A stretch of DNA of 64,000 nucleotides from Polytrichum commune (lineage: Eukaryota > Streptophyta > Polytrichopsida > Polytrichales > Polytrichaceae), in NCBI GenBank assembly GCA_950295325.1, contig OX485807.1:18571666-18635665 (forward strand). Reading direction: 5' to 3'. Both the position numbers and the translations under genes were made by a program. The notes under the pieces were generated by a model. That model was given only the letters and a program-made list of their open reading frames with translations. It searched no databases and had not been told where the DNA came from. Shown one piece after another: positions 61,743-64,000 of the stretch (position 1 is the stretch's first letter; each line of letters starts with the position of its first letter).

Positions 61743-61928
61743 ATGGATTCAACAAGTGAAAGTTTTGCTAAGACCAAAAGCTCAAGAGGAATATCGGCAA
61801 GGGCATGTGTGGCAAAGACTATGACTTGGGAGCTTGAGTCGGCTAAGGAAGTAACCATACACGATACTAATGGTATCGAGGCATCATTGTCTCAAGCAAA
61901 GTGTGAAGCTAAGAAGGTTTCAAAATAA
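61743..61928 (+). CDS. Small reading frame of element N1
   Basis: 61 residues, starting MDSTSESFAKTKSSRG and ending CEAKKVSK. It resembles the frame starting at 63837 in element N2: SRGISARACVAKTMTWELES here, ARGMSLKACVTTAAGWTLEK there, at a similar position after the leader. It may be the remnant of a gag start. Function unknown. Confidence 0.45.
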   Translation: MDSTSESFAKTKSSRGISARACVAKTMTWELESAKEVTIHDTNGIEASLSQAKCEAKKVSK

Positions 61929-63378
61929 ATGAAAATCATTAAAAATGAGAAGTAGTGAGCTAGTCACTCTCACATGGAGAGTGGAACACGCTCTAAGGGG
62001 TAAGTAGGAGGAAGGGTGCTTGTGAACTCTTGGAAGAAGTTAATAAAGACTAGCACGACTAGTGCATTGGTGGAGAGTTGAATTTCATGTTTCTACGATT
62101 ATCGACATAAGACATGTGATTCTCAAACCCATACCCGGACTAGGACGCTTAAAGGTGGTGGGTTTGGCCTCACACTTGCATCGGTGGGGATTGCGCTTAC
62201 ACCATAGCAAGTGCAATTTTTTCTATGACCAATTGGCATACCTAGGTCATATGATTATTCCGGAAGGTGTTGGGGTGCAACAAGCTAAGGTGGATGCCTT
62301 GCAGAAGATCCCGGGACCGGTCGATGTGCCGAGACTTCGTGCTTTCTTGGGCTTGGCGAATTACTACGGACGATTCGTCAAGAACTTTAGCTTGATCGCC
62401 AAGCCTCTCACCATTCTCACGAGCAAGGACCAACCTTGGATTTGGGATCGTGAGCAACAACAGGCATTTGAAACGTTGAAACAGAGACTGGGTACGGCTC
62501 CAGTGCTTCGACGTCCAGATGTTTTCAAATCTTTCCAATTGCATACGGATTGGAGCTCATTGGGCTTGGAAGCAATTCTCACTCAAAAGGACAATGTTGG
62601 TCGGGAGTATGTTGTTGTGTGAGCCCAAAATGGTGCCCACATGTGGTGATTAACTCTTCGAAACCAATTTTAGTTTGACTTTGATGTGTTATGATTATTC
62701 ACAAAACATAAAAAGAGTGAAGTGTGGTGTGGATTTAAGTTTAGGCATTAGAATGTGTGGTGTAGTTATTTCAAGGTTTGATTTCAATAAGAGGATGCCT
62801 TGATTATGGGAGTAGTGGGTAAGGTGAAGCAAGGTGAGCTCCGCGGGTTAAATGCCCACTTTTGGATCCACCTTGGTAGTTTAGGAAGAAGGAAGCTTGG
62901 TGGTTGGGGATTAGTCCCTACTTTGGAGGAGAGGGTTAAAGGATTGTGATTGGAGGTGCTAATCCTCTCACCCTATCCTCACCTCTCTCTCCCTCTTTGC
63001 TACTTAAGGTGCTTTCTCTCTCATTTACAACTCTCTCCATCAAGCGCTCTCAAGGGAGCAAGCTCTTAAGAGCTTGAGCCACGTGTGTGGGTCATTAGTT
63101 TTAGTGAAGTTAAGTAGTTAAGCTCTCCCTCTCAAATCCTCTCAAGGGGAGCGAGCTCTTAGAGTTTGAGGCTTATGTGTGGATTAGTTAGTTATAGTGA
63201 AGTTAGGAAGTTAATCCCTCTTATGAGTAGGGGAAGCTTAGAGTCATTGGACTAAGCTCATGAGTAGTGGTTAGATTGGATTAATTTAGTGGGAGGTGTG
63301 CATTCATTAGTTAAGAGGCTTAGATGAGCAATTGATTAAGCACTAGAGTTGAAATTAGTTTGGTGTTGATTTCATCAA

Positions 63379-63504
63379 CTGCTGCTGGGACTGCTGGTCC
63401 AGGGGCCTCCCAAGGCTCAACTGCTGCCGGGACTGCTAGTCCAGGGGCCTCCCAAGGCTCAACTGCTGCCGGGACTGCTAGTCCAGGGGCCTCCCAAGGC
63501 TCGT
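63379..63504 (+). repeat. 42-bp tandem repeat, three copies
   Basis: Units at 63379, 63421 and 63463 share CTGCTGCCGGGACTGCTAG and TCCAGGGGCCTCCCAAGGCT; unit 1 has two differences. Confidence 0.97.
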
Positions 63505-63836
63505 TATCTCAGTAGCCGAAAGGGCCGAGACCAGCTCATTGAAGTGGTGAAAGCGAAGGTCAACTTTAAGGGAACTTGGATGGTTGGTTTAAGCTGGGTT
63601 ACCGAGGAATGGGTTTAGGGGCCTAAAGCTTAGCCCAAATCGAACATTATCACTAAAACTAAGCATAGGGCAAGTTATGCATTTTATATTATTCTAGTGC
63701 ATATGTAAGTTTTAGACTTATTAGGCTAGGTAGTGTGAGGTGTGGTTTGCTAGTAAATGTAATTGGGGTGGACTAGTAAGAACAGTGTTTTTGAACGCTC
63801 GCATCTTATTGGGCAAATAAATCACTTGCATTATTA

Positions 63837-64000
63837 ATGGAGAAGGTGGATGACCCCCGCGATGACGAGACAAAGGAGGTTAGGCCAAAGGTTGCGAGGG
63901 GGATGTCTTTAAAGGCATGTGTGACCACGGCCGCGGGTTGGACTCTTGAGAAAGCCAACTCTAGCACAAGCCAAGAGGCCAACATTAATAAAGTACAATG
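63837..64000 (+). CDS. Small reading frame of element N2, open at window edge
   Basis: Begins MEKVDDPRDDETKEVRPK and is open to the last base (54 codons). It resembles the frame at 61743-61928. Charged, with no known domain. It may be the start of a gag-like protein of family N. Confidence 0.4.
   Translation, partial: MEKVDDPRDDETKEVRPKVARGMSLKACVTTAAGWTLEKANSSTSQEANINKVQ

Larger units (their letters stand above)
59665..62174. mobile_element. Nested LTR-type element, family N, copy 1
   Basis: 2510 bp from TATGAGCCCAAAATG to ...GGCCTCACA, flanked by CTTGC on both sides (59660-59664, 62175-62179). The ends are inverted (TGTGAG-like and CTCACA). The start matches the insertion at 62618 for several hundred bp (AAAAAGA.TGA..TGGTGTGGATTTA.GTTTAGGC). 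It is non-autonomous: only a 61-residue frame at 61743. A pair of long direct repeats was not found, so the right LTR may be truncated or the class may differ. Confidence 0.75.
52490..62617 (+). mobile_element. Ty3/gypsy retroelement carrying a DNA methyltransferase, decayed
   Basis: The order on the plus strand is probable 5' LTR, gag with zinc knuckles, aspartic protease, C5 cytosine methyltransferase, reverse transcriptase and the beginning of RNase H. The remaining RNase H, integrase and 3' LTR are cut off by the insertion starting at 62618 and the window edge. The reading frame is broken by at least six in-frame stops and about six frameshifts, and two other elements are inserted (54118-55397, 59665-62174). 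DNMT-bearing retrotransposons are known from charophytes and dinoflagellates. This copy looks inactive. Confidence 0.9.
58740..62617 (+). pseudogene. Reverse transcriptase and start of RNase H, split by an insertion
   Basis: Linker with stops to 58971, then RT in three frames: 58986-59190 (PHLTGAEARKVRAFLRSYRR, HPIFRRPYRLSVSERIGVQT), 59200-59555 (NGEYACATVMPSKKDIF, RMCGDYRPVNRKTKSDRYPM, STLDLRSGYHQLPLLVGDRV, KFLPFGLKNTPTEFQRVMDQ) and 59557-59664 with the catalytic YIDD at 59586-59597. A short deletion near 59200 removes part of the fingers. After the 2.5 kb insertion RT resumes at 62175 (RWGLRLHHSKCNFF, LGHMIIP, LRAFLGLANYYGRFVKNFS) and enters RNase H (FQLHTDWSSLGLEAILTQKD) before the second insertion at 62618. 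The family is Ty3/gypsy by motif order and the YIDD box. Confidence 0.92.
62618..64000. mobile_element. Nested LTR-type element, family N, copy 2, runs off the window
   Basis: Starts TGTGAGCCCAAAATGGTGC directly after the RNase H segment and resembles the start of N1. The target duplication would be near TGTTG (62613-62617), but the right end is outside. The interior has pyrimidine-rich tracts, a 42-bp tandem repeat and a small reading frame at 63837. It cuts the Ty3 RNase H. Confidence 0.7.

Overview
The window is nuclear DNA of a green plant of the streptophyte lineage. Evidence: split genes with GT-AG introns, a chloroplast phosphoribulokinase with a transit peptide and the plant regulatory cysteines, a plant-type calcium-dependent protein kinase, Ku70 and DAWDLE homologues of plant type, and dense plant-style transposon debris. 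My best guess is a charophyte alga (Chara-like) or an early land plant, because the Ty3-type retroelement on the right carries a cytosine DNA methyltransferase, and such elements are reported from charophytes. The species is inference; no marker here fixes it.

Layout. 1-3592 (+): 3' part of Ku70 (DNA end binding), ending in a SAP domain. 3593-7660: gene-poor, with a hairpin and a dispersed repeat. 7898-13191 (+): DAWDLE/SNIP1-type FHA protein (small-RNA biogenesis); intron 1 holds a five-copy ~270 bp tandem array. 13192-25750: about 12 kb without a supportable gene, filled with MITE-like elements, nested insertions, a ~340 bp tandem repeat and hairpins. 25752-28718 (+): phosphoribulokinase, five exons, Calvin cycle. 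28719-31027: diverged tandem repeats. 31028-32743 (-): CDPK in one uninterrupted exon. 33876-35120 (-): doubtful two-exon reading frame. 35209-35958: three ~250 bp tandem copies. 35959-41362: transposon debris, including a well preserved element with 36-bp perfect inverted ends and TAA duplications. 41363-44430 (-): five-exon gene with a plant SAP-like N-terminal motif. 44655-45741: two copies of one MITE head to head. 46582-49261 (-): divergent cyclophilin-like gene, 5' end unresolved.

52490-64000: a decayed Ty3/gypsy element ordered LTR, gag (two zinc knuckles), aspartic protease, C5 DNA methyltransferase, reverse transcriptase, start of RNase H. It carries stop codons and frameshifts, a 1.28 kb solo LTR in gag (GCGG duplication), a 2.5 kb element in the reverse transcriptase (CTTGC duplication), and a second member of that family that interrupts RNase H and runs off the window. 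Both members of that family hold a small related reading frame.

The host genes look independent single-copy loci rather than a functional cluster. The notable system is the methyltransferase-bearing retroelement. Exon structures were worked out by hand from splice signals, reading-frame continuity and remembered family features; no alignment or transcript was available.
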